A program made the translations under genes and the position numbers. From Candidatus Solirubrobacter pratensis (GTDB lineage Bacteria; Actinomycetota; Thermoleophilia; Solirubrobacterales; Solirubrobacteraceae): a stretch of 64,000 nt of DNA. Below the pieces are notes generated by a model. It had not been told where the DNA came from and did no database searches. It saw only the letters and a list, made by a program, of their open reading frames with translations. This document shows positions 1 through 8,012 of this stretch, piece by piece; position 1 is the stretch's first letter; every line of letters starts with the position of its first letter. The stretch lies in NCBI RefSeq assembly GCF_000425945.1, contig NZ_AUEK01000012.1, positions 1-64,000 on the forward strand. Reading direction: 5' to 3'.

Positions 1-417
1 CACGTCCGAATGTTGCGCGACTACGACTGCGTCGAGCTCGTACGCACCGAGCCACGCCGCGGCGCCCTGCAGCACTTCTACCGCGCAACCGCGCGCCCCA
101 CGCTCGACGAGGACCAGTGGAAGACGCTGCCCTCCAGCCTGCGCAAGGAGCTCTCCGGCGAAACCCTCGCCGAGATCGTCGAGGACATGCGCGCCGCCTC
201 GGAAGCCGGCAAGCTCGACGACCCCGAAGTGATCGTCCAACGCACCCCGCTCGAACTCGACGACCGCGCCTTCAAGAAGCTCAACCGCCTGCTCGCCCGC
301 ACCCACGAACAAGCACTCGCGATCGCCGCCGAAAGCGCCCAACGCCAAGGCGAGAAGAGCACCACGGTCTTCCCCACCGAGCTCGCCGTGCTGCACTTCA
401 GGCGCGCCGAGCAGTAG
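1..417 (+). CDS. ArsR-type winged-helix regulator, 5' end outside window
   Basis: The reading frame is open from base 1; the first residues HVR-MLRDY align with the YHVHALREAG segment of the related full-length protein at 3117..3701, so the methionine at position 10 is internal and the HTH start lies upstream of the window. What remains is the wing (ELVRTEPRRGALQHFYRAT) and a helical C-terminal half of about 110 residues. The two proteins are similar along this whole length (roughly 45% by eye). This family has a MarR/ArsR-like winged helix and probably represses nearby genes; the ligand is unknown. Confidence 0.8.
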   Translation, partial: HVRMLRDYDCVELVRTEPRRGALQHFYRATARPTLDEDQWKTLPSSLRKELSGETLAEIVEDMRAASEAGKLDDPEVIVQRTPLELDDRAFKKLNRLLARTHEQALAIAAESAQRQGEKSTTVFPTELAVLHFRRAEQ

Positions 418-592
418 ACGTCACATGCAGCCGAGCCGGCGCGGCATGCGCATGGCGCGGCGGCGATGGCGCACCGAGTGCACTCCGTGGTGCACCCGCG
501 CGCGCGGCAGGGCCCAGACCTGCCGTGTGCGCGGCCGGCGCGACGCGCGATCACCAGGCTGTTCCGGACGCGGCGGTCCCACTCGGCGCACG

Positions 593-1714
593 CTACCCCC
601 GTGCGGACGGGAATGCAACAACTTCGCTTGACCCCTTGCAACGCGCACAATGCGGTCGGCGCACCACCTCCTCCAGCCGGGTGGACAACGTTGCCATGTC
701 GAACAGCAGGACGCGCCCGCGGGTGGCGGGCGTGAGCGCCCCCGACAGGTGGTGCAGCGCCTCCATCGCGATGATCGCGCCGATCGCCGCCGACGCGGGC
801 GCGAGCGTCGCCGCCACAGGCGCGCCCGCGCGCATGCGGTGGCGCGCGAGCTCTTCGTAGAGCGGATGACGGCGCCGGACGGCGGCCTCCTGGCACGCCA
901 GGCACGCGGTCTCCCCCGGCACCACGAGCGGGCCGACGCGCACGAGCGGCGGCGCCTGGCCGGCCGAGATGTACGGCGTCCCGGTGCGCGCGCAGGCTTC
1001 GTCGACCCAGCGCGGCAGCTGGTGCGGCGGCCAGTCCGCCGTCTCGATCACGAGGTCGGCGCGCGCGGCGAGCGCGGCGATCTCCCCCACATCGCTCACG
1101 CGACACGCGCGCGCGACGACGGTGAGATCCGGCGCGAGCCGCAGCAGCGCGTCGCGCGCCGCGTCGACCTTCAGGCGCCCGGCGTCGGCGCGGGCGAAGA
1201 GCACCTGGCGCGCGAGGTTGCTCAACTCGACGACGTCGTCGTCGACCAGCTCCAGCGCCCCGACGCCTGCACCGGCCAGGGTCGCGGCGGCCTGGCTGCC
1301 GAGGCCGCCGACCCCGAGCACCAGCACGCGCGCCCGGCGCAGCCGCGCCAGCGCCGCGTGCGCGTCGACGCCCAGGCCCTCGAGGTAGATCAGCTGGCGG
1401 TCGAAGCGCTCGCGCTCCTCGGCGCTCAGCGGCGACGAGAGCGGCTCGGGCGCAAGCATCCCGGCGGCGTCGAGGTCGGCGAGCCGCCGCTCGCACGCGG
1501 CGACCGGCTCGCCGACGGCGGCGCTCAGCGACGCCGCGTCGTGCGGCGCGCGGGCGAGCGCGTAGAGCACCGCGACGTCGGTCCGCGAGGCGCCGCGCAG
1601 CACGCGGTCGCCGCCGGCGCCGAGCAGGAACACGTCGCCGGCGGCGCTCGGGAACAGCTCGATCGCACGCCGGAGCCGGCGGCGCGCGCCGGCCCCGGCG
1701 GCCGAACCGGTCAA
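593..1714 (-). CDS. ThiF/MccB-like E1 adenylyltransferase with N-terminal winged-helix-like domain
   Basis: A 373-aa protein if translated from the TTG at 1714. Residues 1-100 form a small N-terminal domain resembling the peptide-binding region of RiPP-associated E1 enzymes. An E1 core follows: RFDRQ (103-107), nucleotide-binding GVGGLGS (134-140), [13 protein letters not shown] (158-170), [15 protein letters not shown] (261-275) and a second CxxC (CARC, 356-359) that completes a four-Cys zinc site. The family adenylates carboxyl termini of small proteins or peptides (ThiF, MoeB, MccB). The GPLVVPG-CxxC block is typical of peptide-modifying members. The TTG start overlaps the stop of the 20-codon ORF 1711..1773, which implies translational coupling. 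A longer frame opens at 1789 but would place the ribosome-binding site inside the gene. Confidence 0.75.
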   Translation of the reverse strand: MTGSAAGAGARRRLRRAIELFPSAAGDVFLLGAGGDRVLRGASRTDVAVLYALARAPHDAASLSAAVGEPVAACERRLADLDAAGMLAPEPLSSPLSAEERERFDRQLIYLEGLGVDAHAALARLRRARVLVLGVGGLGSQAAATLAGAGVGALELVDDDVVELSNLARQVLFARADAGRLKVDAARDALLRLAPDLTVVARACRVSDVGEIAALAARADLVIETADWPPHQLPRWVDEACARTGTPYISAGQAPPLVRVGPLVVPGETACLACQEAAVRRRHPLYEELARHRMRAGAPVAATLAPASAAIGAIIAMEALHHLSGALTPATRGRVLLFDMATLSTRLEEVVRRPHCARCKGSSEVVAFPSARG

Positions 1715-1773
1715 TTGCCCTTCTGCGTCATCGCCTCGGGGGCCACGGGCTGCTCGAGCGGCTGGATGTTCAT
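1711..1773 (-). CDS. Candidate RiPP / microcin C-like precursor peptide, 20 aa
   Basis: Encodes [20 protein letters not shown]. It has one of the strongest Shine-Dalgarno sequences in the window (AGGAGGTGA, 5 nt from AGGAGG to ATG). It begins 29 bp after the methyltransferase stop, and its TGA overlaps the TTG start of the ThiF/MccB-like gene. The C-terminal Asn is the residue that MccB enzymes activate and nucleotidylate in microcin C-type precursors (MccA, 7 to about 50 aa, ending in Asn). That it is a precursor is inferred from position, RBS and the terminal Asn. It could instead be a leader ORF that drives translation of the E1 gene. Confidence 0.55.
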   Translation of the reverse strand: MNIQPLEQPVAPEAMTQKGN

Positions 1774-1775
1774 GG

Positions 1776-1784
1776 TCACCTCCT
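1776..1784 (-). promoter_or_regulatory. Strong ribosome-binding site of the 20-codon ORF
   Basis: AGGAGGTGA on the minus strand is a nine-base match to the 16S anti-SD, 5 nt (AGGAGG to ATG) before the ATG at 1773. It decides between the short ORF and the alternative ATG at 1789, which lies upstream of this site. Confidence 0.75.
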
Positions 1785-1802
1785 CTCATCGGTCGTGAGC
1801 GG

Positions 1803-2588
1803 TCAAGCGGCGGCCAGGACCCAGACCGCCTTCGTGTGGACGTCCTCGTCGAGCGCCTCGTCCAGGCGGCCGTCGAGGTGCAGGCCGTGCCCGGCGAGGA
1901 CGCGCAGGCCGGCGTCGCGCGCGCAGGCGGCGATCGTGCCCGGCGGGAAGTGGCGCTGGACGTGCTCGGAGCGCTCGCGCTCCCAGCTCGCGTCCGCGGC
2001 TCGGATGAAGGCGTCCAGCGTCGCCAGGGCGCTGGCGCCCGCGGCGAACGAGGAGTCCTCGCGCCCGTTCCAGACGAGCACGCGGTCGTCCTCCTCGACC
2101 ACCGTCGCCGTCGCGAAGAAGCTGCGGTAGGTGGCCAGCGTGTTGGTGTCGAACAGCAGCGGCGCGCCCGGCGCGAGGTTGGCCGCCATGCCGGCGAGCG
2201 CCTCGCGCAGGTCGCCGGCGTCGCCGAGGTAGTTGACCGCGTCGTCGAGGCACGCGACGAGGGCGAACTCGCCGATCCTCCCGAGCGCGCGCATGTCGCG
2301 CCGCAGCAGCTCGACGTCAGGCCCCAGCCGCGCGCGAGCGCCGGCGAGCATCCCGTCGGAGACGTCGCAGCCGGTCACCCGCAGGCCGCGTGCCAGCCAC
2401 GGCGCGCTGCTCCTTCCGGTGCCGCAGGCGACGTCGAGCACCGCGCCGGGCCGCCACCCGTGGCGGAGCAGCAGGGCCTCGAGCGTCCGCAGCCACGCGT
2501 CGTAGTCGTGGTGGGCGGTGAAGCGGTCGTAGTGCGGTGCGAAGGCGTCGAACGAGGCCTGCGCCGGTGTGCGGGTGAGCGTCTCCAT
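1803..2588 (-). CDS. Class I SAM-dependent methyltransferase
   Basis: A 261-aa protein with the class I methyltransferase fold: an FAPHYDRF N-terminal helix, SAM motif [10 protein letters not shown] (about residues 50-58), an acidic GCDVSDGML motif II and [11 protein letters not shown] near motif IV. It resembles Methyltransf_11/25 small-molecule or peptide methyltransferases and lacks CmoA-like carboxy-SAM features that I can recognise. It is the first gene of a minus-strand unit, 29 bp before the 20-aa ORF and the E1 enzyme. That suggests, as inference, that it tailors the same product. The start at 2588 lies at the edge of a dyad-rich divergent promoter region. Confidence 0.8.
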   Translation of the reverse strand: METLTRTPAQASFDAFAPHYDRFTAHHDYDAWLRTLEALLLRHGWRPGAVLDVACGTGRSSAPWLARGLRVTGCDVSDGMLAGARARLGPDVELLRRDMRALGRIGEFALVACLDDAVNYLGDAGDLREALAGMAANLAPGAPLLFDTNTLATYRSFFATATVVEEDDRVLVWNGREDSSFAAGASALATLDAFIRAADASWERERSEHVQRHFPPGTIAACARDAGLRVLAGHGLHLDGRLDEALDEDVHTKAVWVLAAA

Positions 2589-2607
2589 GCCGCGATAGAC
2601 CCGCCCA

Positions 2608-2641
2608 CCCCATTTAACGGTTACATGGGGGATAGAACCGT
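2608..2641. promoter_or_regulatory. Nested inverted repeats in divergent promoter region
   Basis: CCCCAT (2608-2613) pairs with ATGGGG (2625-2630) across 11 nt, and ACGGTT (2617-2622) pairs with AACCGT (2636-2641) across 13 nt. The two interleaved dyads sit in the AT-richer gap between the minus-strand methyltransferase operon and the plus-strand sigma/ArsR pair, where operators for both directions would lie. Function is inferred. Confidence 0.4.
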
Positions 2642-2760
2642 AAAAGCATGATCGCTCAGCATCTCTTTGGGATTGGGCGGAGGCGCGCCGGTGCTGCCTG
2701 CCCGTCGCCCGCCGCTACGCGCGTGACGCCTTCGAGGCCGAGGACATCGTCCAGGAGGCG

Positions 2761-3120
2761 ATGATGCGCGCCTGGCGCATGGCCGATCGCTGCCACTCGC
2801 CGGGCTCCCCGTGGGCGTGGCTGCGGCGCATCACCGCCAACGAGGCGCTGCGTGCGCGGGCGCGGGCGCGGCCGGAGGTGCCGCCGCCCGAGGAGCTCGG
2901 GCGCGAGGACCCCGAGCTGCAGCGCGTGCTCGACGCCGACCTGGCGCGTACCGCGCTCGCGGCGCTCGGCAGCGGCGAACGTGCCGTCGTGCAGGCGTTC
3001 TACCTCGAGGATCGCAGCGTGCCAGAACTGGCCGAACGGCTGGGCCTGTCGGTGACAGCCGCTAAGGTGAGGTTGCACAGAGCACGCGGACGCATGCTCG
3101 AAGCACTGAAGGAAGAGTGA
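2761..3120 (+). CDS. ECF-type sigma-70 factor with unclear or damaged start
   Basis: Region 2 (FEAEDIVQEAMMRAWR) and region 4 (LAALGSGERAVVQAFYLEDRSVPELAERLGLSV..) are clear, and the C-terminal helix is intact. The recognisable region 2 extends upstream of the first in-frame ATG (2761) to about 2680 (ARRCCLPVARRYARDAF), but no ATG, GTG or TTG occurs in that frame after the stop at 2641. An ATG at 2648 is in another frame. Either initiation is non-canonical (CTG at 2698 is possible) or a base was lost near the start. The stop overlaps the GTG of the next gene (GTGA), so the pair is coupled: sigma factor plus ArsR-type regulator. Confidence 0.65.
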   Translation: MMRAWRMADRCHSPGSPWAWLRRITANEALRARARARPEVPPPEELGREDPELQRVLDADLARTALAALGSGERAVVQAFYLEDRSVPELAERLGLSVTAAKVRLHRARGRMLEALKEE

Positions 3121-3701
3121 CCAGCCGCCCAGCCACCGCCCGCCGCCTCGACGAGGACTTGGCGCGAGCGCTCGCCCATCCGCTCCGCCAACGGATCCTG
3201 ATGCTGTTGGAGCGCGAGGTGCAGTCGCCGCTGGACCTCGCCCGCGCGATGGGCGAGCCGCTGAACAAGATCGGCTACCACGTGCACGCACTGCGCGAGG
3301 CGGGCTGCATCGAGCTGGTGCGCACCGAGCACCGGCGCGGCGCGGTGGCCCATTTCTACCGGCCGACGTCGCGCGCGTTCCTGACCGACGAGCAGTGGGC
3401 CGGGCTGCCGCTGGGCATCCGCCGCAGACTCGTCGCGCAGACGCTGTCGGACCTGGTGGGCGACGCGCGCGGCGCCGCCGAGGGCAAGGGCTTCGACCAT
3501 GAGCAGGTGCACGTCACGCGCACCGAGCTCGAGGTCGACGAGGAGGGCTTCGAGGCGCTCGTGGACCTGATGAACCAGACGCTGGACCGCGCGCTGGAGA
3601 TCCAGGCCGAGAGCATCAACCGCCGGGCGACGGGCGAGACCGAGCCGGACGCGCCATCGCATCGCACGCTGCTCGGGCTGCTGCACTTCCACCGCCGCTA
3701 G
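3117..3701 (+). CDS. ArsR-type winged-helix transcriptional regulator
   Basis: A 194-aa protein from a GTG that overlaps the sigma-factor stop by four bases. The N-terminal HTH reads ALAHPLRQRILMLLEREVQSPLDLARAMGEPLNKIGYHV-HALREAG, followed by a wing and an extended helical C-terminal domain of about 110 residues that is shared with the truncated gene at 1..417. Such proteins usually bind operator DNA as dimers. The coupling to a sigma factor and position beside the E1/methyltransferase operon make it a plausible regulator of that operon (inference). Confidence 0.85.
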   Translation: MTSRPATARRLDEDLARALAHPLRQRILMLLEREVQSPLDLARAMGEPLNKIGYHVHALREAGCIELVRTEHRRGAVAHFYRPTSRAFLTDEQWAGLPLGIRRRLVAQTLSDLVGDARGAAEGKGFDHEQVHVTRTELEVDEEGFEALVDLMNQTLDRALEIQAESINRRATGETEPDAPSHRTLLGLLHFHRR

Positions 3702-3705
3702 CGGT

Positions 3706-5862
3706 TCACAGCGGCTTCTCCAGCCACGCGTCGCGGCGCCCGTCGCGCGTGAACACCTCGACCTCGCGATAGTCCGCGGCGCGGTAGAGCTGCAGCGCCT
3801 CGGCCAGTGCGCCGGTCGTGAGCAGCCGCACGCGCCGCGCACCCGCCGCGGCGGCGATCGCCTCCAGCTCGCCCAGCAGCCGGCGGCCGTGGCCGCGCCG
3901 GCGCGCCCCGGCGGTCACGAACATCCGCTTGACCTCGGCGATCTCGGGCGAGAGCAGGCGCACGCCGCCGCAGCCGACGGCGCGGTCGTCCTCGTAGAGC
4001 ACGAGGAACGCGGCGCCGGGCTCCTCGAACGCGCCCTCGGTCGCGAAGATCGCCTCGCTCGGCGCGAACCCGTTCCCGAGCCGCTCGCGCACGAAGCGCA
4101 TGTACTCCTCGAACAGCTCCCGCGCGGGGCCGGCGTGGGCGGGCTCGCGGCGCAGATCCGCGCCGACCGCGCGGCGGACGACGAGCACCGCGACGTCGTC
4201 GTGGCGCCCGGAGCCCCAGCGCTCGGCCTCGGCCTGCGCGAGCTCGGCGAGCGCCTGGGCCCCCAGCTCGCGCCCGTGCTCGCCAAGCAGCCCTGGCAGC
4301 GCCGCGTCGCTGAAGAAGCGCCGGTCGCGGCGCGCCTCGAGCAGGCCGTCGGTCGCGGCGAACAGCGTGTCGCCGGGGTCGAACGGCAGCTCGCGCTCGG
4401 TGAAGCGGCTGTCGGGCTCGACGCCCAGCGGGACGCCGCCGCCCGCGAGCTCGTCCTCTCCCCCGCCGGCCCGCAGCAGTCGCGGCGCCGGATGGCCGGC
4501 GTTGCAGTAGCGCATGCGGCCGCCGTCGAGCACGGCGAGGAAGACGGTCGCGAAGCCGCTCGCCGGCAGGCGCCCGCGCATCAGGCGGTTCGCCTGGCTG
4601 ATCACCTCGGCCGGGCTGTCGGTGTCCAGCGTGCGCGCCTCGACGAAGAAGCGCACCATCGCGCTCATCGCGGCGACCTCGAGCCCCTTGCCGCTGACGT
4701 CGCCGAGCAGCACCGCGAGCGCGCCGCGCCGCAGCCGCCAGACGCCGAACAGGTCGCCGCCGCCGAGATCGCGGCCCGCCGGCTCGTAGACGATGCCGAC
4801 CTCGAAGCCTGTCAGCGCCGCAGGCGGCTCGGGCACGAAGCCGCGCGTCAGCGCGCGGGCGACGCGCCGCTCGCGCTGGAAGTCGAGCGCGTTGGCGATC
4901 GCGCCGGCGGCGCCGAGGGAGAGCGCGCTCAGACGCCGCAGCTGGTCCTCGCCGAAGCGGTCGGGCGCCTCGTGCGCGACGGTGACGACGCCGAACAGGC
5001 GCACGCCGAGCGCGACCGGGACGTGTACGAACGAGCGGATCCCCTCCGCCTCGATCGTCCGCTGGAGGAACCGGTCGCGATCCTCCTCGCGGCTGACGTA
5101 CGGCTCGCCGGTCTGGGCGACGCGGCCGAGCATCCCCTCGCCCGGGCGCACGCGCGTCGCCGCGACGCGCTCGGAGAACCCGCGGTTGGCGACGCTGCGC
5201 AGCTCGTCCGTCGTCGGGTCGAAGCGGCGCAGCAGCACCTTGCTCGCGCCGGTCAGCTCGGCCGCCTGCTCCACGATCGCGCGGTAGACGGCGTCCGGAT
5301 CCAGCGACGCGGCGACGGCCTGCCAGGCGCGGTTGAGCCGCTGCTCCTCGCGCGAGCGCTCCTCGCGCTCGAGCGCGAGCGCCGCGAGCCGCGCGAAGAC
5401 CTCGACGGCGCGCAGGTGCTCCTCCCGGAGCGGGGCGCGCGGCGGGTGCGCGGAGATCACGAGCACGCCGAGCGTGCGCCCAGCCGCGGTCCGCACGGGG
5501 CAGGAGATGAACGACGAGTTGACGTACCACTCCCACGCGTCGCCCGCGCCGCCGGCCTCGAGCCTGCGCTTGAGCGCGGCCGCGCCGGGCCACTCGGCGA
5601 TGCTGGGGATCAGCAGCGCGCTGCCGCGCTCGATCGCCGCCTCGGTCACGCCCGGGTGCTCGGGGTCGTACGGGCGCGAGAGCACGGGCGTGAACGCGCG
5701 CGCGGCCGCAGCCGTCACGAACCACGAGGCCGCCGGGCGGATCTCGCCGCGCTCGATGTCCACGACCTCGAACGCGACGCCGCTGACGTCGATCAGCGCG
5801 CGGAGCTGCCCGACGATCTCGTCGAGCGTGTCCTCGAGCCGGCTCTCCGGCGCCTGGCTCAT
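3706..5862 (-). CDS. GAF-GAF-SpoIIE phosphatase-GNAT fusion protein
   Basis: A 718-aa soluble protein. Two GAF domains (about 10-165 and 185-335) are followed by a PPM/SpoIIE-type serine phosphatase (about 350-550; DLGGGDLFGVW, LLGDVSGKG and terminal HDDVAVLVV metal-binding motifs) and a C-terminal GNAT acetyltransferase (about 565-718; VKRMFVTAGARRRGHGRRLL acetyl-CoA loop). PPM phosphatases of this type normally dephosphorylate STAS anti-anti-sigma factors in SigB-like stress control. A SigF-type sigma factor (36146) and a lone STAS protein (29646) are in this window. Fusion to GNAT is unusual. Its ATG overlaps the Fur-family stop (ATGA), so the two are co-translated. Confidence 0.85.
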   Translation of the reverse strand: MSQAPESRLEDTLDEIVGQLRALIDVSGVAFEVVDIERGEIRPAASWFVTAAAARAFTPVLSRPYDPEHPGVTEAAIERGSALLIPSIAEWPGAAALKRRLEAGGAGDAWEWYVNSSFISCPVRTAAGRTLGVLVISAHPPRAPLREEHLRAVEVFARLAALALEREERSREEQRLNRAWQAVAASLDPDAVYRAIVEQAAELTGASKVLLRRFDPTTDELRSVANRGFSERVAATRVRPGEGMLGRVAQTGEPYVSREEDRDRFLQRTIEAEGIRSFVHVPVALGVRLFGVVTVAHEAPDRFGEDQLRRLSALSLGAAGAIANALDFQRERRVARALTRGFVPEPPAALTGFEVGIVYEPAGRDLGGGDLFGVWRLRRGALAVLLGDVSGKGLEVAAMSAMVRFFVEARTLDTDSPAEVISQANRLMRGRLPASGFATVFLAVLDGGRMRYCNAGHPAPRLLRAGGGEDELAGGGVPLGVEPDSRFTERELPFDPGDTLFAATDGLLEARRDRRFFSDAALPGLLGEHGRELGAQALAELAQAEAERWGSGRHDDVAVLVVRRAVGADLRREPAHAGPARELFEEYMRFVRERLGNGFAPSEAIFATEGAFEEPGAAFLVLYEDDRAVGCGGVRLLSPEIAEVKRMFVTAGARRRGHGRRLLGELEAIAAAAGARRVRLLTTGALAEALQLYRAADYREVEVFTRDGRRDAWLEKPL

Positions 5863-6296
5863 TCAGCGGCGCAGCCGGCGCAGCGCCCATGGATCGGGAA
5901 ATGCGTGAAGCGCGCCTCATGCCCGAACGCCGTGCGGACGAGCTCGCGCACGCGGTCGAGTTGCGCCGGCTCGACGGTCGTGATCCGCCCGCAGCGCTCG
6001 CACACGAGGTACTCGCGCTCGCCGCCGCGCGCGAGCACGTAACGGCCAGGTCCGTGCCCGACGTGGACGTGCGTGACGACGCCGAGCTGCTGCAGGCGCT
6101 CGAGGTTGCGGTACACCGACGCCGGTTCCAGGCTCGGCGCGATCTGCTCCGCCGCGAGCGGTCCCGGCGCCGCGAACAGCGCCTCCAGCACCGTGCGGGC
6201 GGGAAGGGTCACGCGATGGCCGGCGCGCCGCAGAGCCGCCAGCACGTCGTCGATCGTCTGGAACTCGAGCGGCTCGCGTTCGGGAGCGAGCGTCAT
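5859..6296 (-). CDS. Fur-family metalloregulator
   Basis: A 145-aa Fur/Zur/PerR-type repressor. The N-terminal winged helix includes the recognition segment EQIAPSLEPASVYRNLERLQQLGVV. The C-terminal dimer domain has two CxxC pairs (CERC, CAGC) for structural zinc and His-rich metal ligands (THVHVGHGPGRY, RFTHFPIHGRC). The exact metal cannot be told from sequence. Its stop overlaps the start of the phosphatase gene, and it lies 9 bp after the antiporter gene. A TAGGCT box at 6303-6308 has leaderless spacing but also contains the antiporter stop codon. Confidence 0.85.
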   Translation of the reverse strand: MTLAPEREPLEFQTIDDVLAALRRAGHRVTLPARTVLEALFAAPGPLAAEQIAPSLEPASVYRNLERLQQLGVVTHVHVGHGPGRYVLARGGEREYLVCERCGRITTVEPAQLDRVRELVRTAFGHEARFTHFPIHGRCAGCAAE

Positions 6297-6305
6297 GGGG
6301 AAAGC

Positions 6306-7439
6306 CTACGTACGCAGCACGCGCCTCGCGACCGCCGGCACGAGGCCGCCCTGGCCGAACACGGAGAACAGCACGGCGACGAAGACGATGCCGTAGACGG
6401 TTTCAGCGCCTTCGACGCCGTCGAGCACCGCGAACGCCGCGAGCAGGATCGGGACCGCACCCTTGAGCCCGCTCCAGGCGACGAACGCGCGGTCGCCCGG
6501 CTCCAGGCGCGCCTGCGCGAGCGTGATCGCGACGACGATCGGGCGGATCGCGAACACGAGCGCGAGCGTGAGGATCGCGCCGTCGCGCCAGGCGCTGGCG
6601 GGCAGGCCGGTGAGGTCGATCGTGAGGCCGAGGGTGACGAACACGACGATCTCCGCCAGGCCGGCGAGCGGCTGCGTGAACCCCTGCACCCGCAGGTCGT
6701 CGTCACCGAGCACGAGTCCGGCGACGAAGACGGCGAGGAAGCCCGAGCCGTGGGCCAGCGACGTGACGGCGTAGAGCACGACGGCGAGCGCGAGCAGCAG
6801 CACCGGCCGCATCTGCTCGCTGCCGAGCCGGACGAACGGCGCCAGCACGCGTGCGCCGAGGAACCCGAGCGCGACGCCGACCGCCATCTCGATGCCGAAG
6901 TCCGAGACCACGTTCAGCAGCGTCGCGTCGTCGTGCGTCGCGAGCTCGATCATCCCCAGCATCAAGGCGATGCCGGCGGGGTCGTTGACGCCCGCCTCGC
7001 CTTCCAGGATCGTCCCGGCGCGCCCGCGGATCCGGGTGCCGCCGAGCACGGAGAACACGACCGCCGGGTCCGTCGGCGCGAGCGCCGCGCCGACGATCCC
7101 GGCGAGCGTCCACGAGAACCCGAGCACGGCGTGCGCGACGACGGCGATCAGGCCCGCCGTCAGGAACGTGCCGAGCACGCCGAGCGACATGACGGGGTTG
7201 ACGGAGCGCCGCATCCGGGCCCAGCCGATGTCCATGCCGCCGTTGAGCAGGATCACGACGAGCGCGACGACGGCGATCCGCTCGACGGCCTGCGTCCCCA
7301 GCGGGTCGCCCGGTACCAGCGCCGCCGCGAGCAGGAACAGGCCCGGCGCGGGCAGCGGCAGCCGCATCGAGAGGATCGCGAGCGCAAGGCCGGCGGCGAC
7401 CGGCAACAACAGGAGGGCGAAGTCGGAGATCTCGGACAT
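6306..7439 (-). CDS. CPA1-family cation/proton antiporter
   Basis: About 377 aa with 11-12 hydrophobic segments. It contains the Na+/H+ exchanger core (ALAPTDPAVVFSVLGG and EGEAGVNDPAGIALMLGMIE), close to cell-volume-regulation/NhaP-like antiporters but lacking the C-terminal TrkA_C regulatory domain of longer members. The ATG at 7439 (MSEISDFALLLL) puts the first membrane helix at the N-terminus. A GTG at 7496 would add a 19-residue polar extension. It is probably transcribed with the downstream Fur and phosphatase genes (9 bp gap). Confidence 0.85.
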   Translation of the reverse strand: MSEISDFALLLLPVAAGLALAILSMRLPLPAPGLFLLAAALVPGDPLGTQAVERIAVVALVVILLNGGMDIGWARMRRSVNPVMSLGVLGTFLTAGLIAVVAHAVLGFSWTLAGIVGAALAPTDPAVVFSVLGGTRIRGRAGTILEGEAGVNDPAGIALMLGMIELATHDDATLLNVVSDFGIEMAVGVALGFLGARVLAPFVRLGSEQMRPVLLLALAVVLYAVTSLAHGSGFLAVFVAGLVLGDDDLRVQGFTQPLAGLAEIVVFVTLGLTIDLTGLPASAWRDGAILTLALVFAIRPIVVAITLAQARLEPGDRAFVAWSGLKGAVPILLAAFAVLDGVEGAETVYGIVFVAVLFSVFGQGGLVPAVARRVLRT

Positions 7440-7586
7440 GGCAAGGCCACGCCGACCAGTCTTCCCGGCACACCCATCGCGGATCCTATCCGTCACCCCG
7501 GGCGGGCGCTGCGCCCTGACCCGCGCGCGGGAGGGCGGCGCCGATGTCCCTATGACTCAGCGCGGCCCGCCCGCCGATCGAACGTG

Positions 7587-8012
7587 TCAGCGCTCCTCGG
7601 CCCAGTTGACCGTGAGCTGGTAGATGATGATCACGTCGAGCGTGATCATCAGCAGCGACCACAGCGGGAACGCCGTGATCACCGCCATCTGCAGCAGCGA
7701 GTTGACGACCGCGAAGAAGATCGCGGTCCAGCGCGCCCAGCCCTGCAGGGCGAACAGGCCCCAACAGGTGAGCAGCATCAAGGCGCCGACGACCATGTGG
7801 ACCCAGCCCCAGACGGTGAAGTCCCAGACGATGACGCCCCGCCCGCCGACGGTCACGACTTGGTCGTTGAGCACCGCCGCGAGGCCGTAGACGATCGAGA
7901 AGCCGCCGGCGACGAGCAGCATGATGCCGGCGAAGACGATCCAGCCGCTCAGTTGCGGCTCGGCGCGCGCGCCGGCCTGCGCGCCGTAGTGGGGAGAGGA
8001 AGCAGCAGCCAT
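7587..8012 (-). CDS. DUF7144-like four-helix membrane protein
   Basis: A 141-aa protein with a 20-residue polar N-terminus and four hydrophobic segments (about 24-48, 66-86, 92-110, 113-134), including WGWVHMVVGALMLLTCWGLF. This layout matches small actinobacterial membrane proteins annotated as DUF7144; no biochemical role is established. The frame stays open far upstream, but homology-like sequence begins at the ATG at 8012. It is divergent from the flippase-like gene at 8128. Confidence 0.75.
   Translation of the reverse strand: MAAASSPHYGAQAGARAEPQLSGWIVFAGIMLLVAGGFSIVYGLAAVLNDQVVTVGGRGVIVWDFTVWGWVHMVVGALMLLTCWGLFALQGWARWTAIFFAVVNSLLQMAVITAFPLWSLLMITLDVIIIYQLTVNWAEER

Noticed and set aside
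421..592. Small Arg-rich ORFs downstream of the E1 gene, considered as a third member or immunity gene
   Set aside because: No SD, extreme Arg content and overlapping frames on both strands; nothing distinguishes them from random GC-rich sequence.
78..1496. Long minus-strand ORF overlapping the first regulator and E1 gene
   Set aside because: It is Arg/Ala-rich shadow sequence in another frame of GC-rich DNA; the E1 frame carries the recognisable motifs.
6303..6308. Leaderless -10 box for the Fur gene
   Set aside because: The TAGGCT hexamer contains the antiporter stop codon and the genes are 9 bp apart, so co-transcription explains it equally well.
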